From Asterias rubens (Eukaryota; Echinodermata; Asteroidea; Forcipulatida; Asteriidae): a DNA stretch of 64,000 nucleotides. Shown here one piece after another: positions 53,472-64,000 of this stretch. Position 1 is the first letter of the stretch. The number at the start of each line of letters is the position of its first letter. Location of the stretch: assembly GCF_902459465.1 (NCBI RefSeq), contig NC_047083.1:1676501-1740500 (forward strand), read 5' to 3'. The notes beneath the pieces were generated by a model. That model worked only from the letters and a program-made list of their open reading frames with translations. It made no database searches and was not told where the DNA came from. A program made the translations under genes and the position numbers.

Positions 53472-56400
53472 TCAAAGTTCATCAGGCTCTCTTTTAATCT
53501 TGATGTCTTCCTGAGCAACAGTTGTCATGCCGATCGGTGTATCACAGCATGACAATGAGGCCGTGCTGGTCGTCGAGGCAGACCCCGGTGAGGACATCTC
53601 GTCTGCCGTCTCGGGATCTGTCTGGGAAGAGAAGGTTTTCGGAGTGTCCACTTCTTGATCAATTCTCGCCTCCTTGGATTCTGCATCGGAAGCGGCGTTG
53701 GTTTGCGTCTTGTTTTTGAAGATGCATCTTGAGTTTATTAAGTCCTCTGGTGGGGTAAGAAATCTACAAAAAAAGGAAACAAACAAAAATTGTCAGCATT
53801 AACATTTAAAAAAGTTGCTTGAATTATTATTTTTTTTTGAGAGATCGCCTTACATGACAAGGCCATGGATAACCACTTCAAGGTGAGGGCTATCTTAAAT
53901 GACCCGTCCCAAATCAACTGCCACCAGGGGGCCTGCTGCCACTCACTCCTGGGGCTGAAGCAGGGCTACCCACTTTACAGTCCGAAAGGACGTAGACATG
54001 GGTATCATCCACTAGGAGCCTGGCTAGTAGAGCAGAATGCACTAGGAGAGGGCTACTGCCACCAGGGGAATGTAGCCACCTACTCCTGAGGCTCAAACAG
54101 GGTTACCCCCTTCACAGTCCGTAAGGATAGGCATGGGTATCATCCACTTGGAGCCTGGCTAGTAGAGCAGAATGCACTACCATCCAAACTTAATACAATT
54201 TCTGATGCCCCCGATTGCCCTGGCACAAATCATTCAACAACCTCTAGTCTGGCTGGTACACACTTACTCCTGGGTGTGGAGAAGAAATCATGGTTAAAGG
54301 TCTTGCTGTCTTGACCGGGAGTCGAACCCATACTCTCAGGCCTTGAATTTGATCATCCTAGGCTCGATTTCACAAAGCACTAAGATTCATCTTCATATGA
54401 GTTGGCAAATTTATGGTGATTTGTCTTGTGACATCACGCTTTGCTATTCAAATCAGATTGATACACAGTTAAGATCACAGGCCTAAATTACTCCAGTAGA
54501 AATTTACAATTTCCTCATAGGGTCCCCTTCACCAAGGAGAAAATGCCTTGGTGCCCTTGCCCTTTCAAAAAACGCAGCAGACAGGCCCGAGATCAATTCT
54601 TAGCTTTGTGAAATCGACCCCTGGACCACTCAGCCCTGATAATGAACTCACCGGTATGTCAGCTTCTGCCCCGGTTCCTTGCATAGAATCCCTGTGTTGT
54701 AATAATACCTCATTCCTCTGGACATCTTCTCGTATGTCATATTCAGTCGATTCTTCTCCTTCCCCCAGAGTTTTGAGACTTTCTCCGTATCGATGATGCG
54801 GAAGACGAGGCATACTTCGTCCTCCCAACAGATGGAGTGGAGATTGTTTCTATCTTTGAGGAGTTGCCATAAGAATTGCCACAAGAGAGGTCTGTGACCT
54901 GTAAGCAAGAAGTGGTGTGATGGTTAAAACTTGAAAGAGGAGGTTAGAAGTCTGGTAATCACTCTCAAAGGATTTGGGTACTTTTTGTAACACAAAACAC
55001 AATGTCCACAGATTTACATTAAACTTACACCGTTTGAAGATAATGATAATAGAAAGCGTACCTTAAAATACTAATAGACCTTTTCGCAAATACTGGGGCG
55101 CGCGCGTAAAGCTTGGAATTAGGTGCATTGTGGTCTAGCTGGTATCCAAATTTGATCCATATCTATCCCACAATGCACCTCATTCAACAGTCTGCGCTTG
55201 CGCATTGGTATTTGCGATAAGGTCTATGCTAAGGTGCTGAAAGTTTTTGAGAAATAAGTATGTCATGAAATTACCTTTTTACATGCTAAAATAATTTATG
55301 TCTTATGATCACTCAGACAAAAATTGTGTTCATGACATTGTTTTACTCATTTCTCAAAAACTACAGCACTTCAGCACGTAATATTTTCAGGGAAGCTTTC
55401 TACTATCATTATCTTCAAACTGTGTAAGTTTAGTGTAAATCTGTAGACATTGTGTTTTTTTGTCCTACAAAAAGTACATAGACCCTTTAAAATGACAGAC
55501 TTGGAATAACATGCATGCCTTAGAGGCCATAACCTCTGTTCTCCCTGATCCTGGCACTGGACACTTTTAGTATTTAATCAAAATAATTGGTAGCATAAAA
55601 ACTTACTTGGTAACAAGCAATGGAGAGCTGTTGATAGTATAAAACATTGTGAGAAATGGCTCCCTCTGAAGCAACGCAGTTTTTGAGAAAGATGTAATTT
55701 CTCACTAAAACATTTGAATTTGATTTCAAGACCTCAGAACTAGATTTTTTAGGTCCTGAAATCAAAGCACACAACTTCGTGTGACAAGGGTGTTTTTTCT
55801 TCGCAACTTTGACGACCAATTGAGTTCAAATTTTCACAGGTTTGTTATTTTGTGCATATGTTGAGATACACCAAGTGAGAAGACTGGTCTTTGACAATTA
55901 CCAAACGTGTCTATGGCCTTTAAAGACACTGGACACTATTGGTAATTGTCACAGACCAGTCTTCTCATTTGGTGTATCTCAACAATGAATCAAGTAACAA
56001 ACCTGTGAAAAGTTGAGCTTGATTGGTCGTCGGAGTTGCGAGAAAACTATGAAAGAAAAAACACCCTTGTCACACGAAGTTGTGTGCTTTCAGATGCTTA
56101 ATTTCGAGACCTCAAAATTTAAAATTGAGGTCTCGAAATCAAACTCGTGGAAAATTACTTCTTTCTCTAAAACTACGTCACTTCAGAGGGAGCCGTTTCT
56201 CACAATGTTTTATACTATCAACCTCTCCCCATTATTCGTTACCAAGTAAGGTTTTATGATAATAATTATTTTGAGTAATTACCAAACGTGTCTATGTTCT
56301 TTAAGTAGAGACAATTAAAATAACAAGATGTCCATACCTTTCTTTTTACCAACTCTGACTTGTTTGGCATCGCAGTCCATTTCTAAAGTGCCTTCCTCAA

Positions 56401-59400
56401 CTTCAGTGTCACACAAGACTTTCACATTCAGCATGTTTGAAAAAACGGATGGAGAACTCCTCTCACAGGTCAACGCCTGGCCAACAGAGGGCGCCAGATG
56501 GTACGGATATTGAAGAGAAAAAGGCGCAAGGGGCACATGGTGTGCGAGGGTGTCCGAGCTGATGGAAGCTGACCTCTGATTGGCTGTGCAGTTGCTGATC
56601 ACTCTAGTACAGGTGTTGCCATTGGTCGAGGCTGCAGCAGTCTCCTGGATAACTGGAACGTGCACTTTTGGCTGTACCTTCATCCGACTGTAAGGTAGAA
56701 CTGATTTTGGACAACGACCCCTGCTGGTAAGAATGTCTCGTAAAATTGGCCGCGCATCTCCGCTTCGGTTGGCGCTAGAATTCTGGGGGCCCTCCGCAGA
56801 ACTCAGCTGAGCTTCCATCATTTCTCTTCGGTGTTTATCTTTATAGTCTTCAATAGGGGCTGCAAACCCAGCTGCTGTGAGACTTTGCCGATGAGGCAAT
56901 CTTGAGGTAAGGTACGGTGGAAAGTTCCGCTTCCGATTGGCGATCTGTGAGTGGTTCGCAGGTGACTGCCGACTTGGTGGGGAGGAGCAGTGAGCTGGGG
57001 AGTGGATGTCTGGTCGGGGGTTTTGACCGTTCGGGGTGTCTGGGTGCGTCTCTGGGATTGATGCCCCGTTTCTGGGCTCTTGCAGAGTCTTAGGGTGTAT
57101 GGTAGGATGAGAAGACAAGTAGGGTGGGTAGCTGTGATGGACGGCCGCCATTGGGCGAGGGCTGTACTGGGACTCGTCTTCAAACACTGCATAAGGGGTG
57201 CTGTGACCGGAACTACTGGAGCTCTCATGACCATTATCTATAGAGAATTTATTAAAAATATGGATTTATAATGCGCACTTCTCCAGAAAACAGATCAAGG
57301 CGCAAGCATTGTACAAAATGAAAACGAAATTAAAATGATCCTATATTATAGAAACTTAAAGAAATTATAAACTATTATTATAAATTTCTGGTAGTGAAAC
57401 CAAGGATGTCGCATAAGTGACTTTAATCACTGCAGCTTGCAAGCCTGAGAAAAACATGTAAACAAGGGTGCTTGCTGTGTGAGCCAGAAACACTGGGGTT
57501 AACCCCTACTCTTTCATTGTAGCTTGCAAGCCTGGGGAAAACCTGTAAACAAGGGTGCTTGCTTTGTGAACCAGAAACACTGGGGTTAACCCCTACCCTT
57601 TCACTGTAGCTTGCAAGCCTGGGGAAAACCTGTAAACATGGGTGCTTGCTTTGTGAACCAGAAACACTGGTGTTAACCCCTACCCTTTCACTGTAGCTTG
57701 CAAGCCAGAGAAAACCTGTAAACAAGGGTGCTTGCTTTGTGAACCAGAAACACTGGGGTTAACCCATATCCTTTCACTGTAGCTCCTCGCCTGAGGAAAT
57801 CTGTAAACAAAGGGTGCTTGCTATGTGAACCAGAAACACTGGGGTTAACCCATATCCTTTCACTGTAGCTCATCGCCTGAGGAAACCTGTAAACAAAGGG
57901 TGCTTGCTGTGTGAACCAGAAACACTGGGGTTAACCCATATCCTTTCACTGTAGCTCCTCGCCTGGGGAAATCTGTTAACAAGGGTGCTTGCTGTGTGAA
58001 CCAGAAACATACCTGTTATTTTGAGGTTGAGTGGTAGACGTTCTGGTATGTTTGGTTTTCCTCCATCGTCGCTGCTCTTTGAGTGGTCCCTGTTGCACTT
58101 GTCCAACGTTCTTAGTCTGAAAGTCGGCTCATAAGCAGGCCTGGTCAGTTCGTCGTCTGCTGGGTGGTTTTTGGAAAGGTAAAATCATACATTTCCAATG
58201 GATTTCAATAAACATCTGTATGAAGGTGGTGGTGGGGGGTGGGGGGGGGGGTGTAGAAGAAAAGCACACAACAACAAAAGAACAGTATTGTGCATCAACA
58301 TGCTTACATGTTTAGTGACAAAATCGGGGGGGGGGGGGGGTGTTGTACTGTATTCCACGCGCGCTTGTGTGATAACTTATAATTTACCCACCTCTACTAA
58401 GGAGCTTTTGGAGGAGTTCACACAAGAAGTCTCCAGCATTAGGGGCGCGGTAACGGAAGCCTTCTTTGGAAAGGATGCAGAGGGCTTTTCCGTTCATAGA
58501 GAACTTCTTCTGTTGGACATCATCCAGTTCAAACTCTTTAACAGACCAATCCAGCCACTCCTCCACATCATCTTTTGACCAACTTGTGGGGTGTTTACCT
58601 GCACAATAACAACAGAAATGAGAAAATTTCATTTAAAGACAGTGGACACTATTGGTAATTGTCAAAGACCAGTCTTCTCACGTGGTGTATCTCAACAAAT
58701 GCATGAGATAACAAACCTGTGAAAATTATTTTGAGTAATTACCAATAGTGTCCACTGCCTTTAAATGAATTTTATCAGTTTGACCTCTCTGTCCTTACTC
58801 TATGGTTTGACCTGTCTTTTTTATTTATGGTGTTTTAAAGGGTCTGGGTACTTTTTGCAGGACACAAAACACAATGTCCACAGATTTACACTAAACGTAC
58901 ACAGTTTGAAGATAATGATGTAGAAACCTTGCCTTCCCTTAAATTGCTAAGAATCTGGAGTTTTTGAGAAAAACAAGTCACAAAAATTATTCAATAAAAT
59001 GTATATTACCAGTTATTACCGGATATGGTTTAACATCATTATCTTCAAACTGTGTAAGTTTAATGTCAATCTGCGGGCATTGTGTTTTGTGTTACAAAAA
59101 GAGTATCAAACTCCTGTATAAGCCATAAATTGACACATAATTAACAGTACCGTATATTCAAGACTTGATTCTCTTGTTTCATTTTCACTTCCGCTCCGTT
59201 GAGTTTTGATTAAGTCAAAGGGAGTTTCCCGCCATGTTATGCACACCCATAAATTACACCCACTTAAGCTGGCATGTAGGAGTTTCATGTTTTTTTTTTC
59301 TGCAAAGCTTCCAGGTTTTGTATTTATGTTATAAAAGTTTCTCTAGGTTCACGCCTGCATTAACAAATTAAGGAAGCTTCACTTATTAGAGAAGTGTATT

Positions 59401-61482
59401 CATGACCATGCAAAATAAAGGTTCACAGGAAAACGAACAGTGTTTTCATTAGCTGGTCCTTCCATCCTTTTAGTTTTGTTTCATGATTGTATTTTAAAAT
59501 AGTCTGCCTAGTGAAACACTTCCTTCGGTATTCTAAAAAGAATTTCCGTGCCCACCAGTGACATTATTTTTTGGGAACTTTTCAGAGCTTCATGAGACAG
59601 TGTTTTCCTTTGAAAATAACAGGGTGTTTTTAACAACTGTTGTTTTTAAACAAGCTATTTTTTTCAACAAATGATTTTTTATTATTATTTTTTTTTTGTT
59701 AAACAACAGATTTTTGTTAAAAACTGATTTCTGTTTACAACGGTGGGATATGCCCAAGGGAGTACATACGTCTAAAAAAAATATCTTTGTAATGTACTAG
59801 TGAAGTTGATTAAGTATAATTATTACTATTATTATTGCTATAAACACCAAAACCTACCCATAAGACTTTCAGGGCACGCAGTCACCCTGACGGGAACCGG
59901 TGATCCTGGATCAGACGCAGGTAAATAACGTTGGGAGCCAGTGAACATCGCTTCGCTCGCTGCATCCGAGTAAGGACTAGTCTGGCAGTTGGAGTCTCGC
60001 TGACAAACGGTACTCGGGCATCAAACGTAGCGTAGGGTAGAAATCGGAACTGAAATGCCGAGCCGGAAGTGGAATCGATGCGGACTGCTTGGGGTATAGT
60101 TACATCTGTGGCAACCCTTCGCTCCGCCGAACGAAACATCAACTGTAAAATGAGATAACAAAGAAATAAATCCCTGTTTTGGGCAAAACATTTTCAAAAT
60201 TTAAATTTAAGATATCAGGCAGGACATCAGCTGTTTTGGTAATCAGAATGACCAATTACAATTAAGCTCTGCAGCAGTGAAATTAAAAACAGGAAGACCC
60301 CCCTCCATCCACCATAAAACGAAAGTAGAAGTCAGGCCTATTTCCTACCTCCCAAGGTAGTTGTTAATAAGCGGGACAGTTCCGTTTTTAAAACTAAGTA
60401 GTCTCTCGCGGCAGTAGAATAATGAGCGAGTCCAGATCACAAAGAACAAATCTATACACAGCAACGTAAATCATAAAGCAATCTGATAGCCAATGAAATA
60501 CCTTCCCTTAAAGCCAACGGACACTTTCTGAACTGAACAAAAATAAATTAAAGTTCACAGATTTACAAATAACCTACAGGGTTTACAGAAGGTAATGGTG
60601 AAAGACTTCCCTTGAACTATTGAGAAAACATTAAAACAATTATCAATTCTCGATATCGAGAATAACAGATTTATTTAAAACACATGTCATGACAGGGCGA
60701 AACGTACGGAAACAAGGGTGGGTTTCCCGTTATTTTCTCCCGACTCAGATGACCGATTGAGCTTAAATTTTCACAGGTTTGTTATTTTATAAGTTTTGAA
60801 ACACGAAGTGTGGACCTTTGGACAATACTGTTTATTGATGTTGTGCGATTGCTTTATAGAGAAATTGACACACCCTCCTCCAGCAAATTGGGGAAGTTTC
60901 CCCTCTTTTTCTAAGCCCACTCAACTGATGAAACTAATTTTGTTAAAGTAGTTATGATAGTTGCTCCTTAAAAACATAAAACAACTTTAAACTAAAAGTA
61001 TTAGGGCACGGTTTCATAAAGCTGTCAAACAGTACTTTGCTAAGCTTAGAAAACTGTTGCTTAGCAAAAATAGGTAACTGGCTTATAAAAAATTAAAATT
61101 GTTTGTGACAATTTTGTTATTAGCAGAACAATTCACTTAGCACAACTTTCTCATGCTTGCTTGTTATTAGCAAAACAATTTACTAAGCACAACTTTCTCG
61201 TGCTTGCTACATCGTTTTCCAGAAAGAAGTAATTTTCCACTAAAATATATGAATTTGATATTAAGACCCGAAATCAAGCATCTGAAAGCATACCACTTCG
61301 TGTGACAAGGGTGTTTTTTCTTTCATTAGTATCGCGCAAGTTCGACGACCGATTGGGTTCAAATGTTCACAGGTTTGCAATTTAGTTGTTGAGATACAAC
61401 TTAGACAATTACAAATAGAGTCCAGTGTCTTTAAGAAAACTCAGAAAACTTACCTGTGAATATTTCATGGATACTGTTTCTC
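53472..61482 (-). CDS. ETV6: ETV6/TEL-like ETS transcription factor (SAM/PNT + ETS)
   Basis: Coding exons: 59948..59858, 58598..58392, 58159..58013, 57237..56338, 54898..54652, 53763..53472; 1884 nt, 627 aa, all phases match. A 5' leader mini-exon lies at 61482..61454, with the first coding exon extending to 60142. The pointed/SAM domain is at about residues 33-98 (WSKDDVEEWLDWSVKEFEL, MNGKALCILSKEGFRYRAP). The ETS DNA-binding domain starts at about residue 450 (LLWQFLWQLLKD, WGKEKNRLNMTYEKMSRGMR, GILCKEPGQKLTYRF). PNT spacing and the ETS sequence resemble ETV6/7 and fly Yan, which are repressors that polymerise through PNT. The 300-residue linker is Pro/Ser/His-rich. The C-terminal IKREPDE is a sumoylation-type motif (psi-K-x-E). 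Start choice: an in-frame TGA at 60023..60021 makes the ATG at 59948 the first available start. The protein is longer than human ETV6 (about 450 aa). Confidence 0.92.
54957..55490. mobile_element. Palindromic repeat interrupted by a nested MITE
   Basis: The outer element has inverted ends GGTACTTTTTGTAACACAAA / TACAAAAAGTACATAGACCC and TTTGAAGATAATGAT / TATTATCTTCAAAC. A related element is at about 58840-59105. At 55075-55228 it is split by a fold-back with ends AATAGACCTTTTCGCAAATAC and TTTGCGATAAGGTCTAT. Confidence 0.65.
55550..56304. mobile_element. Two abutting M1 MITEs sharing one TTAA
   Basis: A minus-oriented M1 (about 55550-55923) and a plus-oriented M1 (55920-56304) meet at GGCCTTTAAAGACACTGG with a single TTAA. 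Other M1 copies: 431-825, 3064-3443, 5452-5545 (partial), 7165-7268 (partial), 10669-11064, 45137-45507, 52914-53256, 58633-58764 (deleted interior), 61217-61437 (partial), 61610-61858 (deleted) and 61855-62220. Confidence 0.8.
57420..58008. repeat. Minisatellite, about 86-bp unit, 7 copies, touching the ETV6 exon 3 donor
   Basis: The unit contains TTTCACTGTAGCTTGCAAGC, GTAAACAAGGGTGCTTGCT and GAACCAGAAACACTGGGGTT. Anchors at 57468, 57555, 57642, 57728, 57814, 57900 and 57985. The last unit (GAACCAGAAACAT) lies only a few bases from the donor that ends exon 3 at 58013 (minus strand). Confidence 0.9.
58225..58345. repeat. Poly-G tracts in ETV6 intron
   Basis: Runs of G at about 58223-58250 and 58328-58342 between the second and third ETV6-like coding exons. 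Similar G/C runs occur at 2371-2389, 17841-17851 and 41907-41933. Confidence 0.7.
58633..58764. mobile_element. M1 deletion derivative (132 bp)
   Basis: Keeps both M1 ends (ACAGTGGACACTATTGGTAA / TTACCAATAGTGTCCACTG) and TTAA on both sides but has lost the internal palindrome and most of the body. Confidence 0.75.
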
Positions 61483-64000
61483 CTGTTAGTGGGGGTGGGG
61501 GTGGGTTGGGTCAGGGGGAGGGGAGAAAAAGAAAGAGGACAATGTTAGAATAGGATGTCAGTATGTTTTCTTTTCACACTCACAGTCAGGGACATTGTTT
61601 GACGGCACTTCTGTAGACACTATTGGTAATTATTCAAACTAACATAAAAACTTACTTGGTAAACAAGCAATGGAGAGCTGATAGTATAAAAACATTGTGA
61701 GAAACGACTCCCTATGAAGTGACTTAGTGTTTGAGAAAGAAGTAATTTCTCAATAAAATATTTGAACTGAATTCAAGACATCAGATGTTGAGAACACACC
61801 AAGTGAGAAGACGGACCAGTCTTTGACAATTATCAAAGGTGTCCATCAGTGCCTTTAAAGCCAGTGGACACTATTGGTAATTTTCAAAGACCAGTCTTCT
61901 CACTTGGTGTATCTCAACATATATGCATTAAATAACAAACCTGTGAAAATTTGAGCTCGATTGGTCGCCAAAGTTGCGAGATAACTATGAAAGAAAAAAA
62001 CACCCTTGTTACACGAAGCTGTGTGCTTTCAGATGTTGATTTCGAGACCTCAAGTTCTAAATTTGTGGAAAATTACTTCTTTCTCCAAAACTACGTCACT
62101 TCAGAGGGAGCCAATTCTCACAATGTTTTATAATCAACCTCTCCCCATTACGCGGCACCAAGAAAGGTTTTATGCTAACAATTATTTTGAGTAATTACCA
62201 ATAGTGTCCACTGCCTTTAAAGTTTAATGTTATATGAAGTCGACTGTATTTGCTGTGCGCCTCTTAAGACATTGCAAAGGACAGATAAATTTTGTTACAA
62301 AATTCAAAATTGAGTACATCTAACACAAAATGGACAAAACAGTAAGGAGTAACAATAAAATACAGGGCCACACTCGGCGGCGACAGCCCTAGCTCTAACC
62401 CTAACTCTAACCCTGGAGTGGCCCTGTATTCTACAATTGTACCATCCTTTGTCCTCGCCACTTCACTCCTATTGGTTCATAGCCACCAATATTGTTTCTG
62501 AAATAGGAACTTTGATTGGCTGTTATTTTCCCGCTTCTTCTGGATCCTTCCCTTAATCCCTTTCCCCTCTCTTTTTCTATAAATGGATATGTATTTGTTT
62601 GTACTTGTTTTATGCCTCTGAAGAAGGTCCGGTTTGGATCGTAAGCTAAGGCCACCTACCCTATTCACTATATTTGTACCAAGAGTAAAAACACCATGGC
62701 AAATGTTGACTTTTTTGTCACTCACACTATAGGCCTACACCTTGAAAATCAAAGATGAAATTGGGCTGTATCCAAAGACACCCGATGACACCCAACTGTG
62801 TGAGAACAATACTCCTAATTAAAGCCATTTGGACCCTTTCCGTACACAAAAAAAAAAAAAAAAAGGGAACAGATTTACAAATAATTTCAGGGCTGTATGC
62901 TTCATTTTTGAAAGGTCAAGGGCACCAAGGCATTTTCTCTTTGGCAAAGGGCACCCTATGAGGAAATTGTAAATTTCTACTGGAACATTTCAAGGGCACC
63001 AAGGCAATGGCCAGGGGCAACGGAGGCAATTGCCTTCGTTACCTCCGTGAAGCATCAGGCCTGTAATTTACCGAGTTTACAGAAGGTAACGGTGAAAGAC
63101 TTCTCTTGAAATATTAGTCCATGAAATGCTTTACTTTTTGAGAAAACGGTAAAACAATATAAATTCTCGTTAGCGAGAATTACGGATTTATTTTAAACAC
63201 ATGTCATGACACGGCGAAACGCGCGGAAACAAGAGTTGGTTTTCCCGTTATTTTCTCCCGACTCCGATGACCGATTGGGCCTAAATTTTCACAGGTTTGT
63301 TGTTTTATATATAAGTTGTGATACACGAAGTGTGGGACTTGGACAATACTGTTTACCGAAAGTGTAGCCTATAATGGCTTTTTAAGGGGCTGTCACCATC
63401 ATGATCAAAGACGGCCTGTGGCTATAGTATCATAAAAATACTATCACTATTAATTAGAGCCTCTGTCAGTTCTGCACACGCTTTACATTATACTGAGGGG
63501 AGGGTATGTTGGTAGTAATTAGGTGAGAGTTCACAATTCCATGGGACCCCAAAGGCCTGCTTTAATTGTGACTGGAGTGCTCCTTTAAATTTGTTAACCT
63601 ACACTGTAAACCTTGTTTAAAGAGTAATACACAAACAGTATTCAGACTGCCACTGATTTTTACCCCTTCCTGAAAGTGGAAGAGTCTGATACAAACTATA
63701 AGTAGGTGGTCATGAAGGGGATTTCCCTAACAGGCACCTGGTGGATGTTTTATTTGTTCTGTTTGATTTTAATATTAATGGACTTTGTTTGAGTTTCTAG
63801 AACTTCTGGGTAGGTGGAGAATACAAAAGGTTACTTCCATGTTTCCAGTTGTGTGAGTGTAATAGTCTAAACTTATCCAAGGTCAAAAGATAAAGAGGAG
63901 GGGCCAATATCATAGAGCTGCTTAAGCACAAAATTTTGCTTAAGCAAAAAAATACTTGCTTAGTAAAATCAGATTACCTGCCAAGACTCCACTCAATTGT
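60143..64000. other. ETV6 leader introns and upstream region
   Basis: Holds the 29-nt leader mini-exon (61482..61454), M2 copies (60508-60840 and 62819-63385, the latter split by M4), M1 copies (61610-61858, 61855-62220), an M3 fragment (61012-61200) and a short inverted repeat around degenerate CTAACC units (62359-62431). An M3 copy begins at 63903. The 63390-63900 stretch is unique sequence without a recognisable gene. The ETV6 promoter was not located. Confidence 0.5.
62819..63385. mobile_element. M2 MITE with M4 nested inside
   Basis: The left M2 part (62819 to about 62885) and the right part (63064-63385) are separated by a complete M4 unit (GGGCACCAAGGCA, ending ATCAGGCCTG). M4 therefore arrived after M2. 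Confidence 0.7.

Noticed and set aside
57423-58106. Minus-strand ORFs with repeated SVSGSQSKHPCLQVF peptides
   Set aside because: They translate the 86-bp minisatellite in an ETV6 intron; the array has no splice logic as coding sequence.
59882-60142. 86-codon ORF as the N-terminus of the ETV6 protein
   Set aside because: It is in a different frame from the PNT exon and ends in TGA before the donor. I treat it as an upstream ORF; the main frame starts at 59948.
62389-62415. Interstitial telomere repeat (CTAACC units)
   Set aside because: Only a few degenerate units, and they form the loop of a local inverted repeat with GGGCCACTC/GAGTGGCCC arms.

Overview
This window looks like nuclear DNA of a marine invertebrate deuterostome, most likely an echinoderm and possibly a sea star; the species-level guess is inference. 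The reasons are AT-rich intron-rich genes with canonical GT-AG splice sites, vertebrate-like orthologues (FBXO47, calumenin, ELOVL4-type elongases, an ETV6/TEL-type ETS factor), and a very dense load of short non-autonomous DNA transposons and tRNA-derived SINEs. There is no bacterial, organellar or CRISPR content. I rebuilt the genes exon by exon by requiring an open frame, matching intron phases and family motifs.

Layout, left to right. (1) 1-1100, minus strand: the first two coding exons of a secreted or membrane immunoglobulin-domain protein that runs off the left edge. (2) 4892-13241, minus strand: a complete ten-exon FBXO47 gene, 474 aa. (3) 14592-27495, plus strand: a calumenin (CALU) gene with a TATA/CCAAT promoter, a signal peptide, six EF-hand positions and a C-terminal HDEF ER-retention signal. 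Its third coding position is filled by one of three interchangeable exons. (4) 30625-35325 minus and 40538-46289 plus: two divergent (head-to-head) ELOVL4-like very-long-chain fatty-acid elongases with matching exon structure. They probably share a control region around 36.7-37.2 kb that contains a DR1 nuclear-receptor-type motif. (5) 47600-51420: a 3.8-kb satellite of about 42-bp units built on two dyad-symmetric motifs. (6) 53472-59948 minus (5' leader to 61482): an ETV6/TEL-like factor with a pointed/SAM domain and an ETS domain, 627 aa.

Most of the remaining DNA is repeats. There are two families of TTAA-flanked MITEs (called M1 and M2 here), a fold-back family starting GGGCCCAATTTCATAGAGC (M3), a family carrying GGGCACCAAGGCA motifs (M4), two tRNA-derived SINE families, hAT-like fold-back elements with perfect 8-bp target duplications inside CALU introns, and several minisatellites.

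The genes do not form one pathway. CALU is a lumenal Ca2+-binding protein of the secretory route and the ELOVLs are ER membrane enzymes; FBXO47 and ETV6 are unrelated regulators. The most notable items are the three-way CALU exon cassette, the divergent elongase pair with its DR1 motif, the hAT-like fold-backs with matching target duplications, the satellite with dyad units and a 987-bp higher-order duplication, and the overlapping upstream ORF in the ETV6 leader.
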